Shown here: positions 53,290-63,233 of the stretch, in pieces
Layout of the letters: every line of letters starts with the position of its first letter
Numbering within the stretch: position 1 is the first letter of the stretch
Source: Companilactobacillus insicii
Lineage (GTDB): Bacteria > Bacillota > Bacilli > Lactobacillales > Lactobacillaceae
Direction of reading: 5' to 3'
DNA length: 64,000 bases
NCBI RefSeq assembly: GCF_003946015.1
Contig: NZ_RHNU01000002.1
Span: 62,001 to 126,000 of the forward strand
Notes under the pieces: model-generated
Database searches by the model: none
Seen by the model: the letters and a program-made list of their open reading frames with translations, nothing else
What the model was told of the DNA's origin: nothing
Made by a program: the position numbers and the translations under genes

Positions 53290-54789
53290 TCATTTCTTAA
53301 ATGAAAATTCGAATCCACTTGGTAAACGCACACTGTATTTCTCTGTTTTGAAATGTAACCAAATTGGACCTGTAGTGGAAATTGACTCCACTTTTTGAAT
53401 TTGTCTCCCAAAGGGGGCAAAGCTTTTGTAGTTGTTGTATCCAGTGGCACTGTATAGACGCATAATTTCATCACGTGCAATGATTGAGTTAAATATTAAG
53501 TCATGATCAACACGACCATTTCTTCCATCAATCATCACTAATTTCTTGAATTCATCTAATGCATCCTGTCCGTTTTCTTTAACAACATCATCTTCAGCAA
53601 TAACTGGATTATCATCGGATGTAGCTACACGTCTATTAGTAACATTAGCTTGATACACTGCCGGTCCTAGTTTACTGGCCTCTAATAAATCTTCAGAATT
53701 ATCTACTAATCTGTCTTGAGCTAAATGGCGTGGTATCTGCTTAGGCATTGAAATATCCTTATAATGAGTTAGAAGTTGGTCAATCTGTGTTGTTAGTTCC
53801 TTTATATCCACGGTTTGTTTATTTATATGATCATACTCAGTGCTCAATAAATTAATAGTACTCATTATCGTGTTAAAAATAAGAAAAATAGAGTCGTAGC
53901 TACTATCAATTGCTGCAGTAGTTGGATTAAAACTAGCAGCCAGCAAGTGTAAGTTTTTACGAACATATTCTTCGTCTCTTTGAAAGTCCGCAGCTATTTT
54001 CAAATGATTTTCAACTGCTTGATCAACTTCCAAACTGTCGGCACCGTACTTACTCTTTACCACAGTTCTCGCAAAATCCTTATTCTTACTTATTCTATGG
54101 ATAAGCTGCATTTTAGATATTAATTCTTCATACGCTGGTATTGCTTTATTTTGGAGCATCTCGTTAAGGTGCTCAGCCAATTTACCACCATGATTGAAAG
54201 CTAAATCATTAGCAACCTCATCCAAATCTTGTCCTAACTTATGCATCCCTTTCATAACATCCGAGTATGCTGAAATCATATTATTAAAATCATTGAATAA
54301 TTTTGTATTTGAGGTATCCAAATATTTACTGTTCAGCTTCCTAATCAATTCCTTAAATTCAGTGATTCGAGAAATATTGGCTGTAACAGTACTTTCAGCA
54401 TCTAGTACCTTAGAAAACATTGATAAATATTCAATTCCTCTACTAGTTATTCGATATACTGACGCTTGTTGCATATGATAATTTCCACTGATCATACGGA
54501 CACGTACCTTACGAGGTAAAATTTCAATAAGCTTTGCCTCTTCAACCAATATACTCAAAACACTTTTCAACACTGCATCTGTTATTCGATTTTCGTTTGT
54601 CCTACTATCCAAATAACCAGCATTGTATCTTTCAACAATAAATCCAAGTGTCTGTGGTTCATTTAAACTATCTTGATTACTGTATAAAATATTCAAAACA
54701 TTCCATCCAGCAAACGGATGATCTCGACTACGTCCTAAACTATGAGCTAACAATAGACCTCTTAAATCGTCATTAATATTTAAAGACAC
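53290..54789 (-). CDS. jetA: Wadjet subunit JetA (kleisin-like)
   Basis: 499 residues, mostly helical, first gene of the jetABCD operon. It starts at GTG with AGGAGG 7 nt upstream. N-terminal winged-helix-like region followed by long helices, as expected for the MukF/kleisin-type subunit that links the JetC heads. Which Wadjet type (II or III) is not certain by eye. Confidence 0.75.
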   Translation of the reverse strand: MSLNINDDLRGLLLAHSLGRSRDHPFAGWNVLNILYSNQDSLNEPQTLGFIVERYNAGYLDSRTNENRITDAVLKSVLSILVEEAKLIEILPRKVRVRMISGNYHMQQASVYRITSRGIEYLSMFSKVLDAESTVTANISRITEFKELIRKLNSKYLDTSNTKLFNDFNNMISAYSDVMKGMHKLGQDLDEVANDLAFNHGGKLAEHLNEMLQNKAIPAYEELISKMQLIHRISKNKDFARTVVKSKYGADSLEVDQAVENHLKIAADFQRDEEYVRKNLHLLAASFNPTTAAIDSSYDSIFLIFNTIMSTINLLSTEYDHINKQTVDIKELTTQIDQLLTHYKDISMPKQIPRHLAQDRLVDNSEDLLEASKLGPAVYQANVTNRRVATSDDNPVIAEDDVVKENGQDALDEFKKLVMIDGRNGRVDHDLIFNSIIARDEIMRLYSATGYNNYKSFAPFGRQIQKVESISTTGPIWLHFKTEKYSVRLPSGFEFSFKK

Positions 54790-54817
54790 TTCATTGCCTC
54801 CTAGTTAATAAACTACA

Positions 54818-54867
54818 CAAAAAAAGAACTACCCTTATTCTAACTAAATAAAATGAATAGTAGTTCT
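54818..54867 (-). terminator. Terminator of the iron-binding lipoprotein gene
   Basis: Stem AGAACTAC/GTAGTTCT with an inner ATTC/GAAT pairing, followed by T7 on the minus strand; 40 nt after the stop. Confidence 0.7.
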
Positions 54868-54908
54868 AATTTCGATTATTTGTTCTAACATTTACTTACC
54901 AACAATTC

Positions 54909-55841
54909 CTACTTCAAAATATCCTTCTGAACTTGATCAATAATCTCACTATAAGCAATTGGTCCTTTGTATTGCCAACTAGAATCATCACTATACTGGA
55001 ACATATTTCCATTTTTTACAGCTGGAATACTTTGCCACAATGGATCTTTGAACAGGCTAGCTCCCTTATCGCTATTAACTAGGAAAATATAATCTGCGTC
55101 CAGTTTAGCCAATTTTTCCAAGGAGACTGAAGACCAATCAGCGGTAGCTTTTTTAGATACTTCCTTAACTAAGGTAGGAACTTTTAATCCTAAGTCACCA
55201 TACAATAATGATCCACTGGCCGATTTTTCACTAACAATAAAAGCTGAATTATTAGTTACCCACAATACTGCCGCTGACTTTCCAGCGGCTTTTTGTTTGA
55301 TATCAGACTTGGCCTTAGCAACTTTCTTATCATACTTACTCAAAACTGACTTAGCTTTAGAAGTCTTATTTACTACTTTAGCCACATCCATAAATTGTGA
55401 ACGCCAACTCACGTCAGTACCGTTCTTAACCACATATGTTGGTGCAATTTTTTTATATTGGGCATATTTACCATTCTCAACAGCACTATTTGTTCCCATC
55501 AAGATTAAGTCTGGTTTAGCTTTCATAACATCCTCATATGGCAATGAATAGTCAATCAAGGGAACATTCTTTAATTGCTTTTTTAAGTACTTTTGTGTTC
55601 CTGAACCATTCTTAACCGACCATTGAACTACTGGTTTAATCCCCAGAGCAACTAGGTAATCTTCCAAATAGCTACCAACAACACGTTTTGGCTGTGTTGG
55701 TACTGCAACTTTATGTCCCATAGTATCAGTCAACGTATGTGTTGACTCCGAACTTTTATTACCATTACCACAAGCTGTCAAAAAAACTACAAAAAATAAA
55801 GAAATTACTAATATCGCTCTCAAAATCTTATTTTTCTTCAA
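54909..55841 (-). CDS. Iron-siderophore-type ABC substrate-binding lipoprotein
   Basis: 310 residues. Lipoprotein signal with lipobox LTAC near residue 24, then a FhuD/FecB-type binding fold (VVGSYLEDYLVALGIKPV, KPDLILMGTNS, WSSVSLEKLAKLDADYIF). It captures ferric siderophore or haem-like ligand outside and passes it to the divergent permease genes. Start at TTG 55841 is set by GGAAGG 6 nt upstream; the longer frame lacks a site. Clear promoter at 55879-55907. Confidence 0.88.
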   Translation of the reverse strand: MKKNKILRAILVISLFFVVFLTACGNGNKSSESTHTLTDTMGHKVAVPTQPKRVVGSYLEDYLVALGIKPVVQWSVKNGSGTQKYLKKQLKNVPLIDYSLPYEDVMKAKPDLILMGTNSAVENGKYAQYKKIAPTYVVKNGTDVSWRSQFMDVAKVVNKTSKAKSVLSKYDKKVAKAKSDIKQKAAGKSAAVLWVTNNSAFIVSEKSASGSLLYGDLGLKVPTLVKEVSKKATADWSSVSLEKLAKLDADYIFLVNSDKGASLFKDPLWQSIPAVKNGNMFQYSDDSSWQYKGPIAYSEIIDQVQKDILK

Positions 55842-55878
55842 AATATTCCTTCCCTCCAAACTCCTCAAGTTACTATGA

Positions 55879-55907
55879 TTATTAGTGAAAGTGCTAACAA
55901 ATGTCAA
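55879..55907 (-). promoter_or_regulatory. Promoter of the binding lipoprotein
   Basis: Minus strand: -35 TTGACA (55907-55902), 17 bp, -10 TAATAA (55884-55879). No convincing Fur box seen. Confidence 0.65.
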
Positions 55908-56004
55908 TGCTTTGCGGTAAAATAAATTCAAGAATATTCCTTTAGCACATTATCTTTATACCAAAAATATGTTAATTAGGATAAAAATAGCTTGGAGGTA
56001 GATT

Positions 56005-56799
56005 ATGAACATCATTGAAACTAAGAATGTATGTGTCAGTTATGAGAAGAAATTAACAATACACGACTTATCGATTCAAATTCCAAAGGGGCAAGTAACA
56101 ACATTAATTGGCCCCAATGGCTCAGGTAAATCAACATTAATTCGCACAATCGCACATTTACTTCATCCCTGTGATGGTTCTGTCTTCCTAGATAGTCAAA
56201 ATATCAACCAAGAAAAAGCTAGTGATATAGCAAAAAAACTTGCAGTTTTACCACAGTCTAGCAACACAGCGACTGATTTAACCGTTAAAGATTTAGTAAC
56301 TTTCGGCAGAATTCCTTATCGTAAGCGATTTGCTCCTCTGTCTAAGCTTGATCACGAAAAAATTGATTGGGCAATTGAGCGCGCATCTCTAAAAGACTTA
56401 CAAAATCGTCGTCTGAGTACATTATCTGGCGGTCAGCGTCAACGCGCTTGGATTGCCATGGCTATTGCCCAAGATACCGATACGATTATTCTCGACGAAC
56501 CAACAACTTATCTTGATTTAACACACCAGCTAGATGTTATGCTGCTGATAAAAGAACTTAATGAAAAAGAACATCGTACTATCATAATGGCGTTACACGA
56601 TCTTAATCATGCCGCAAGGTTTTCTGACCAATTAATTGCCATCAAAAAAGGTGTCTTACAAGTCAGCGGTCCGGTACAAGAAGTCATAACTAAACAAAAT
56701 CTTCGTAATATCTTCAATATCGATGCGACTATCGTTAATGACCATAACAAGCCCTTGATCCTAACATACAATCGTTGGCGAGAAGGTATTGCCAATTGA
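56005..56799 (+). CDS. Iron-siderophore-type ABC ATPase
   Basis: 264 residues, FecE/FhuC family. Walker A GPNGSGKSTL, signature LSGGQRQRAWIA, Walker B TIILDEPTTYLD, and H-loop ALHDLNHA. Powers uptake through the two FecCD permeases that follow. TTGGAGG precedes the ATG by 8 nt. Its stop overlaps the start of the first permease (TTGA). Confidence 0.93.
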   Translation: MNIIETKNVCVSYEKKLTIHDLSIQIPKGQVTTLIGPNGSGKSTLIRTIAHLLHPCDGSVFLDSQNINQEKASDIAKKLAVLPQSSNTATDLTVKDLVTFGRIPYRKRFAPLSKLDHEKIDWAIERASLKDLQNRRLSTLSGGQRQRAWIAMAIAQDTDTIILDEPTTYLDLTHQLDVMLLIKELNEKEHRTIIMALHDLNHAARFSDQLIAIKKGVLQVSGPVQEVITKQNLRNIFNIDATIVNDHNKPLILTYNRWREGIAN

Positions 56800-57794
56800 A
56801 TTCAAGAGTCAGATTCACAATACAATTAAGTATTGAGATTATCATTCTCTGTATCTTGCTTCTTTTAAGTATCCGTTATGGCGCCAACAAAAATAGCAAC
56901 GATACCGTTATGAATGCAATATTTAATTATCAATCTAGTAACCTAGATCAACAAATAATCCGACAAATTCGAATTCCAAGAGTCATTGGAGCAGCATTGA
57001 TTGGTTCAGCTCTGGCTTGTAGCGGTGCCTTAATGCAATGTGTCACCAAAAATCCGATGGCCGACTCCGGACTTTTAGGTATCAACTCAGGTGCAGCACT
57101 AATGCTGACAATGAGCTTTATTTTCTTTCCCAAATTATCAACTCAGCAAACAACAATTTTTTCAGTATTCGGAGCTGCTCTGGCTTCAATCTTAGTATTC
57201 GGACTCAGCTCAATGAAAAAGGCTCAGCTTAGTCCAACTATCTTGGTTCTAGCTGGTATGGCAATAAGTGCCTTTTTTACAGCTTTAAGTGAAGGTTTAG
57301 CCTTGATTTCACAACTCAAACAGGATTTAGCATTCTGGCATTTTGGAGGTATATCAGCGGTTAATTGGAACCAGCTGATCCATTTAGGTCCTTGGGTGAT
57401 TGGCGGATTATTAGTGGCTTTGCTGCTAACACCAAATCTTAATTTATTAAATTTAAGTGACGACTCAATTCAAAGCTTAGGCAAGAATATCAATATCATT
57501 AGATCAATTACACTGATTTGTGTCGTTATCTTATCAGGTATTTCAGTGGCACTGGTTGGTGCCGTGGCCTTTGTAGGATTGATCATCCCTCATATTGCTA
57601 AGTTCTTAGTTGGAGCCGACTATCGGCAAGTTATGCCGATGACATTAATACTTGGTGCCAACTTAACGTTGTGCGCTGACTTGATTGCTAGAACAATCAA
57701 TCCTCCTAATGAGACTCCATTTGGAATTATTATTTCATTAGTAGGTGTACCTTTCTTCATATATCTCGCAAGAAAGGACAATCAACGCATATGA
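56796..57794 (+). CDS. FecCD-family ABC permease 1
   Basis: 332 residues, about 9-10 helices with family blocks IRQIRIPRVIGAALIGSALA, NPMADSGLLGINSGA and GAVAFVGLIIPHIAKFL. Forms a heterodimeric channel with permease 2. I chose TTG at 56796, which overlaps the ATPase stop and has AAGG 9 nt upstream; a longer frame starts inside the ATPase gene. Confidence 0.9.
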   Translation: MNSRVRFTIQLSIEIIILCILLLLSIRYGANKNSNDTVMNAIFNYQSSNLDQQIIRQIRIPRVIGAALIGSALACSGALMQCVTKNPMADSGLLGINSGAALMLTMSFIFFPKLSTQQTTIFSVFGAALASILVFGLSSMKKAQLSPTILVLAGMAISAFFTALSEGLALISQLKQDLAFWHFGGISAVNWNQLIHLGPWVIGGLLVALLLTPNLNLLNLSDDSIQSLGKNINIIRSITLICVVILSGISVALVGAVAFVGLIIPHIAKFLVGADYRQVMPMTLILGANLTLCADLIARTINPPNETPFGIIISLVGVPFFIYLARKDNQRI

Positions 57795-58792
57795 TAAAAA
57801 AAGCTAAACTTACAACTTGGATCATTACACTAACTATAACGATAATTATTTTAGCAATTATAAATTTGAATACCGGACAAATGAAAGTAACACCTGCTGA
57901 AATTTGGCAATTAATAACTGGTAGCGGTACTTACGCACAATCAGTTGTTATTTTCGACTTTAGGATGCCTCGTATTATTATTGCTATTCTAGTCGGATTT
58001 GCTTTAGCAATTGCGGGTGATGTAATTCAAACTACTACTCAAAACCCTATGGCTGACACTAGCTTTCTAGGTATTAATGCTGGGGCCGGACTTGCCGTTA
58101 TGATTTTTATTGCCTTCATAAAGAATCAAGACGCTAATCTATTCATGTTACCCGTGATGGCATTGCTTGGTGCACTTATTAGTACCGTTACAGTCTTTTT
58201 CTTTGCCTACAAAAAAGACACCGGCATAACAGCAAATAGGTTGCTGTTAACTGGTGTCGCACTATCAGGATGCTTTTCATCCGTTATGGTACTGTTCACT
58301 CTGAAACTATCCCCTGAAAATTATCAATTCGTCATGAATTGGCTGACAGGAAGCATCTGGGGAACTAGTTGGTCATTTATTTTAATATTTTTACCATGGT
58401 TTATTATCTTCACAACAATTATTTTCAGCAAATCCAAAGTTCTAGACACCTTTAATCTCGGCGATGAGGTTGCTCAATCACTAGGAATCTCACTACATCG
58501 TGAGAGAATTATATTGATTGGAGCAGCTGTAATACTTGCCGGAGTCAGTGTTTCTATTTCTGGAGGAATTGGATTCATTGGTCTAATAACACCAAATCTG
58601 GCTAAAAGAATCATTGGATTCAAGAGTAACAAACGAATGTTGTTATCTGGAACGCTTGGTAGTTGTCTATTAATCGCATCCGATACTCTAGGAAAATGTC
58701 TTAGTACTACGACAGAAATTCCCGTTGGAGTTATCGTCGCAATAATCGGTGCACCATACTTCTTCTATATCCTAATAAAATCTAATAGTTAA
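57791..58792 (+). CDS. FecCD-family ABC permease 2
   Basis: 333 residues; FecCD blocks FRMPRIIIAILVGFALAIAG, NPMADTSFLGINAGAG and ISGGIGFIGLITPNLAKR. Starts with an ATGA overlap on permease 1. Its last five codons and stop are part of a 59-bp duplicated segment whose other copy lies at the end of the fructosamine kinase gene (63234-63292). Confidence 0.9.
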   Translation: MIKKAKLTTWIITLTITIIILAIINLNTGQMKVTPAEIWQLITGSGTYAQSVVIFDFRMPRIIIAILVGFALAIAGDVIQTTTQNPMADTSFLGINAGAGLAVMIFIAFIKNQDANLFMLPVMALLGALISTVTVFFFAYKKDTGITANRLLLTGVALSGCFSSVMVLFTLKLSPENYQFVMNWLTGSIWGTSWSFILIFLPWFIIFTTIIFSKSKVLDTFNLGDEVAQSLGISLHRERIILIGAAVILAGVSVSISGGIGFIGLITPNLAKRIIGFKSNKRMLLSGTLGSCLLIASDTLGKCLSTTTEIPVGVIVAIIGAPYFFYILIKSNS

Positions 58793-58836
58793 TACTCTTC
58801 CGCATAGCATTCTACAAACTAGGACCATATCCTTCA
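58778..58836. repeat. 59-bp direct repeat, left copy (fructosamine-kinase gene remnant)
   Basis: Matches 63234-63292 at 57 of 59 bases in the same orientation. Read on the minus strand the right part is a remnant of the fructosamine kinase C-terminus, with a TAG created by one of the two differences. Frames a 4.4-kb cassette. Confidence 0.85.
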
Positions 58837-58867
58837 TCTTCACGATCACTCAAATCATTTAAAATAC

Positions 58868-58920
58868 TAAAGCATGTCGCCAGTACTTCAATGGTTACAT
58901 GCTTTTTGTCTTTTTTAAGA
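58868..58920 (-). terminator. Weak hairpin downstream of the second LacI gene
   Basis: AAAGCATG pairs with CATGCTTT across a 21-nt loop, with T run on the plus side. Confidence 0.4.
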
Positions 58921-59001
58921 TTCTTAAATTGTTATACTAGCTAAAATACGATTGAAAGATTTTTATTGATTCTTTTATAGTATCCATTGATTGTTATTCT
59001 T

Positions 59002-59967
59002 CTATGTGGTTTCTCTAACAATAAGTTCAGTTTTTAAAAACAAGTGATTTTTTTTCTGATTACTTTTTCTTAATAATTCAATTGCCGAATAACCCTCTTG
59101 AAACTTTGGCTGATTAATAGTTGTCAATGACGGACTAATTATTTTTGAAATCACCGTGTTATCGAACCCAACTACTGAAATATCTTCAGGTATTTTTAAT
59201 TTGTATTTTCTAGCAGCAGAAATAACCGCCGCCCCCAATGTATCCGACACACAGAAGAAAGCATTCGGCCTATTTACAGAGTTAAGCATCTGAGAAACTA
59301 TTGGATAGGCTATGTCATAACTTATCGCCGGCAATGATATATTCCAGTCTTCATTAAATTTAAAATTACTATCATCCAAAGCAATTTTAAATCCACGTTC
59401 TCTTTCGTTTGAATATTTAAAATCACGTGGTCCATTAAGAATAGCAAACTTATTTTTTCCTGATGCAATTAACTGCTCAGTTGCTAACTTTGCAGCAGCA
59501 CAATCATCAATAGAAACAGCTGGTAAACTAGATTCCATATTATATTCACAACATTGAACTACTCGAGTATGTTTGGACAGTATGTTGAGAAGCTTCGTAG
59601 ATAATTGATTCAGTAAAACAACACCATATACATTTAATCTGTCCAAATACTCTATAAAATTATCAATGGATTCAATATTCAGTTCTGTTTGGTCAATCAA
59701 TAATTTAAAACCAGATGCATTTGCTGCAGCTTTAGTACCCTCCAGAATTTCGGTATAAAACAGGTTTGTTAGCTCTGATACATTAACAATAATCAAATCT
59801 TTATTTGACTCATCCATTCTCTTCCTGAATTTCAGACTATCAATGGCCTCATCTACCCTTTGTGCTGTATCAACACTTACTTCAGAACGATGATTTAGTA
59901 CCCTTGAGACTGTGGATGGAGAAACATGAGCTTTTTCAGCAACTTCATAAGCATTAACTTTTACCAC
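59002..59967 (-). CDS. LacI-family regulator of the sugar cassette
   Basis: 321 residues: LacI helix-turn-helix (AYEVAEKAHVSPSTVSRVLNH, positions 5-25) and sugar-binding effector domain. Starts at GTG, 5 nt after GGGGGTAG. Divergent from the Gfo/Idh-transporter-isomerase operon, which it should control; dyads TGAAATATTTCA (60094-60105) and TTTCAAGAAA-type (59990-60010) in the 200-bp gap are candidate operators. Confidence 0.88.
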   Translation of the reverse strand: MVKVNAYEVAEKAHVSPSTVSRVLNHRSEVSVDTAQRVDEAIDSLKFRKRMDESNKDLIIVNVSELTNLFYTEILEGTKAAANASGFKLLIDQTELNIESIDNFIEYLDRLNVYGVVLLNQLSTKLLNILSKHTRVVQCCEYNMESSLPAVSIDDCAAAKLATEQLIASGKNKFAILNGPRDFKYSNERERGFKIALDDSNFKFNEDWNISLPAISYDIAYPIVSQMLNSVNRPNAFFCVSDTLGAAVISAARKYKLKIPEDISVVGFDNTVISKIISPSLTTINQPKFQEGYSAIELLRKSNQKKNHLFLKTELIVRETT

Positions 59968-60093
59968 TTAATCTACCCCCACATAAAATATTTCAAGAAA
60001 TTTCAGAAATTAATAATATGATAACATTGTGAAAGAATAATACAATTGTTTGTACCCCTGCCTTTAAACCACACAATAAGATAAATTCTTTAA

Positions 60094-60105
60094 TGAAATA
60101 TTTCA
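60094..60105. promoter_or_regulatory. Candidate operator dyad
   Basis: Perfect 12-bp palindrome TGAAATATTTCA between the LacI gene and its probable target operon; a related AAATATTTCAAGAAATTTC stretch lies at 59987-60005. Confidence 0.4.
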
Positions 60106-60127
60106 GCATTCGCAATATTCGTTGAAA

Positions 60128-60141
60128 TGTAAGCGCTTATA
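60128..60141. promoter_or_regulatory. cre-like site upstream of the sugar cassette
   Basis: TGTAAGCGCTTATA, 13 of 14 to TGWAANCGNTNWCA, about 45 bp before the operon start: predicted CcpA repression site. Confidence 0.65.
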
Positions 60142-60185
60142 AAATAACCTATTCCATATAAAGTAATTTGATTGGAGGAATAAAT

Positions 60186-61232
60186 TTGAAGAATAAGATA
60201 ATCAATATTGGAATTATCGGATGTGGAAGAATTGCACAAACAAGGCATATACCTGAATATGCTTCAAACAAAAATGCAAATATTCTAGGTTATTTTGATT
60301 TCAACAAACAACGTGCTGAGGAAATCGCCAAAAAATATGGTGGACAAGTATACGATAGCGTCGAAAATATGCTAGCAGATAATGATATTGATGCTGTCAG
60401 CGTTTGTGTAACAAATTCCGCACATGCCAGTATTTCAATTCAGGCATTAAATGCGGGAAAAAACGTTCTTTGCGAGAAGCCAATGGCAACTAGTCTTGAA
60501 GATAGTGAAGCAATGGTAAATGCATCTAAGAAAAACCATAAGCTACTAATGATTGATCAAAACCAACGATTCGCTAAAGCTCATATTCGTGCAAAAGAAC
60601 TTATAGAAGAAAATACTATAGGAAGAATCTTAACATTCAAATCCACATTCGGTCATGGTGGTCCAGAAACTTGGAGCATTGATGGCGGTCCTAACACCTG
60701 GTTCTTCGATAAAAATAAATCTAAGTATGGTGCGATTTTTGATCTTGGGGTACACAAAATTGATCTAGTTCAATATCTATTGAACAGTTCTGTAAATAAT
60801 GTTTCAGCAAGATTAACAACATTAGATAAAAAAGATTCAACCGGAAACCTTATTGACGTTGATGACAATGCTATAAGTATCTATGAACTGAATAATGGAG
60901 TTATCGGAACTGTAACATCCAGCTGGACTTACTACGGTGAAGAAGATAATTCTACTATTATTTACGGTTCAGAAGGAATAATGAAAATTTATGACAATCC
61001 AACGTACTCAATTGTAGTTATTAAGGAAAATGGTGAGAAGATTCTTTACGATATAGATCAAATTCAAACAAATGATAATCAAACTAAATCAGGCGTTATG
61101 GATGAATTCATCGATTCAGTAATCGAAAAACGAGTCCCTAAATCTGATGCTGAATCTGTAGTTTATTCAATGAAAGCAGTCTTCGCAAGTATTGAATCAA
61201 ACAAAACCGGAAAAAGAGTTTCAATCAATTGA
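60186..61232 (+). CDS. Gfo/Idh/MocA-family oxidoreductase
   Basis: 348 residues. Rossmann motif IGIIGCGRIAQTRH near the N-terminus, NVLCEKPMATS with the conserved Glu-Lys-Pro, and DLGVHKIDLVQYL with the catalytic His region. NAD(P)-dependent dehydrogenase of a sugar, inositol or derivative. TTG start at 60186 is set by GGAGG 7 nt upstream. First gene of a three-gene operon. Confidence 0.88.
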   Translation: MKNKIINIGIIGCGRIAQTRHIPEYASNKNANILGYFDFNKQRAEEIAKKYGGQVYDSVENMLADNDIDAVSVCVTNSAHASISIQALNAGKNVLCEKPMATSLEDSEAMVNASKKNHKLLMIDQNQRFAKAHIRAKELIEENTIGRILTFKSTFGHGGPETWSIDGGPNTWFFDKNKSKYGAIFDLGVHKIDLVQYLLNSSVNNVSARLTTLDKKDSTGNLIDVDDNAISIYELNNGVIGTVTSSWTYYGEEDNSTIIYGSEGIMKIYDNPTYSIVVIKENGEKILYDIDQIQTNDNQTKSGVMDEFIDSVIEKRVPKSDAESVVYSMKAVFASIESNKTGKRVSIN

Positions 61233-61261
61233 ACAAAATAAAGGTTTGAGAGGATAGATAA

Positions 61262-62212
61262 ATGGCTATATTAATTGCACTTATACCATCGCTTTGCTGG
61301 GGATCAATCGGACTATTATCAACAAAATTCGGGGGTAACTCATCTCAACAAACATTAGGTTTAACATTTGGAGGACTAATATTTGGGATATTAACATACC
61401 TCTTTTGGGTACTTCCTCATGGTTACTTAATGGATAGTAAAATCATTATTATTGGTCTTATCTCCGGTATTTTATGGACTGTGGGTCAAGGATTACAATT
61501 CGTTGCCATCAAATCAATGGGTGTTTCTCGTGCAGTTCCCCTATCAATGACCAGTCAAATCGTAGGTAATGCATTGTTAGGTGCTGCTGTACTTGGAGAA
61601 TGGCAAAATATTCAAACATGGACGGCTGGAATCGTTGGAATAATTTTAATCGTTATCGGTGCTACTTGGATCCAAACAAAAGATAAAGACAATAAAACAT
61701 CAAAAGAAAACAATTCGTTAAGTGGTTATATTCCATTAACCTTTTCAACCTTAGGATTCATGGGATATTTCATTGCCCCTAAACTACTACAACGTTGGTT
61801 AAACGTCTCAAGTTCAGTTATCAACGCAGATCATGGCGTACAATACATGATTTCAATTATATTTCCACAGTCAATCGGAATGGTAATTGGCGGTTTCTTG
61901 TTCGTATATCTTATTTCTCATGAAACAAAGGATATGATTAACATATCAACATGGAAAAACAGTATTACAGGCTTTGTTTGGGCTATCGGGAACGTTGCTC
62001 TATTCGTTTCAATTGCTAATCCTAATCTTGGACAAGCAGTATCTTCAACTTTGAGCTCACTTGGATTCATTGTAGGTGCATTTGGTGGTATCTATATACT
62101 TCACGAAAAAAAGACAAGTCATCAAATGAAATTAATAACTGCTGGAACACTCTTAGCCGTATTAGGAGCAGTAGTTATGAGTAACTTGAGCTATTTTGCA
62201 CAAATAATTTAA
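61262..62212 (+). CDS. GRP-type sugar transporter (GlcU/RbsU-like)
   Basis: 316 residues with 10 helices; starts LIALIPSLCWGSIGLLSTKFGG and contains GVSRAVPLSMTSQIVGNALLG, typical of the glucose/ribose porter family. Proton- or ion-coupled uptake of the sugar used by the flanking enzymes is inferred. Confidence 0.85.
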   Translation: MAILIALIPSLCWGSIGLLSTKFGGNSSQQTLGLTFGGLIFGILTYLFWVLPHGYLMDSKIIIIGLISGILWTVGQGLQFVAIKSMGVSRAVPLSMTSQIVGNALLGAAVLGEWQNIQTWTAGIVGIILIVIGATWIQTKDKDNKTSKENNSLSGYIPLTFSTLGFMGYFIAPKLLQRWLNVSSSVINADHGVQYMISIIFPQSIGMVIGGFLFVYLISHETKDMINISTWKNSITGFVWAIGNVALFVSIANPNLGQAVSSTLSSLGFIVGAFGGIYILHEKKTSHQMKLITAGTLLAVLGAVVMSNLSYFAQII

Positions 62213-62226
62213 AAGAGGAAAAAATT

Positions 62227-63165
62227 ATGAAATTTGGTTTTTTAACTGGTTGTCTTCAAAACATGACCTTAGAAGAAAAAATGGCATACGCCTATAAAGT
62301 TGGTTTTACAGCACTAGACGTATCATGCTGGCCTAGAAAAAATACTCGTGATTTCTCGGGTAGTGATATTGATGTAGAAAATTTAACCGATGAAGATGTA
62401 ATAAATATTAAGAATAATCAAAAAAAATATAATATTGCATTCTCCAGTTTAGCTTATTATGACAACATGCTTGATCCTGACGAAACAACAAGAAAGAAAT
62501 ATGCAAAACATTTAGAAGCAGTCATTAAAGCTGCGTCAAAATTAGGAACACCCTTAGTTGGATGCTTCGTTGGTAAAGATCAAACAAAATCATTAACAGA
62601 AAATTTTGATGAGTACGAAGAAATATTCACACATTTTGTGACATTAGCGGAAGAAAATAATGTAAAGTTGATGATTGAAAATTGTCCTATGCCTGGATGG
62701 CAAGAAGATGGATTACCAGGTACAATTTCTTATTCGCCAGAACTTTGGGATGAAATGTTTAAGCGAATTCCAAGTAAGAGTATTGGACTGAACTTTGATC
62801 CATCGCATCTAGATTGGTTACACATTGATTATCTACAGGCTATGCGAGACTATAAGGACCGTATTCTACATATTGATGCAAAAGATATGATTGTTGATGA
62901 AAAGAAGTTTTCATACTATGGAATTTTCGGCAAAAAGCTTAATAGAACTCAACCAGAAGACTTAGGATTCTGGACACCGGTAATTCCGGGATTAGGTGAT
63001 ATTAACTGGTCTCAATTCTATGAAGTAATGAAAGGAATCGGATTTGACGATTGTTTCAGTATTGAACATGAGGATAGAAGATTCGTAAAAAATAATGAAG
63101 AGGTCGAAAAAGGACTAGAATTTTCATACAATCATTTGAATCCTATTATTCATGACTTCCAGTGA
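62227..63165 (+). CDS. Sugar phosphate isomerase/epimerase (TIM barrel)
   Basis: 312 residues, xylose-isomerase-like AP-endonuclease-2 fold. Metal-site residues in LMIENCPM (Glu), GLNFDPSHLDW (Asp/His), ILHIDAKD (His/Asp) and FSIEHEDR (Glu). Third gene of the operon, 14 bp after the transporter. Acts on the product of the dehydrogenase or on the imported sugar; the substrate is unknown. Confidence 0.86.
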   Translation: MKFGFLTGCLQNMTLEEKMAYAYKVGFTALDVSCWPRKNTRDFSGSDIDVENLTDEDVINIKNNQKKYNIAFSSLAYYDNMLDPDETTRKKYAKHLEAVIKAASKLGTPLVGCFVGKDQTKSLTENFDEYEEIFTHFVTLAEENNVKLMIENCPMPGWQEDGLPGTISYSPELWDEMFKRIPSKSIGLNFDPSHLDWLHIDYLQAMRDYKDRILHIDAKDMIVDEKKFSYYGIFGKKLNRTQPEDLGFWTPVIPGLGDINWSQFYEVMKGIGFDDCFSIEHEDRRFVKNNEEVEKGLEFSYNHLNPIIHDFQ

Positions 63166-63177
63166 AATCATTAAAAA

Positions 63178-63216
63178 AACGAGATAATTCTTAATTGCAG
63201 AATTATCTCGTTTTTT
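63178..63216 (+). terminator. Terminator of the sugar cassette
   Basis: Stem AACGAGATAATTC/GAATTATCTCGTT, 9-nt loop, T6. Confidence 0.88.
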
Positions 63217-63233
63217 CTTCGATATATAATTTT

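Noticed and set aside
55842-56004. Fur box between the iron transport genes
   Set aside because: Only partial GATTAT-like matches; no 19-bp dyad good enough to call.
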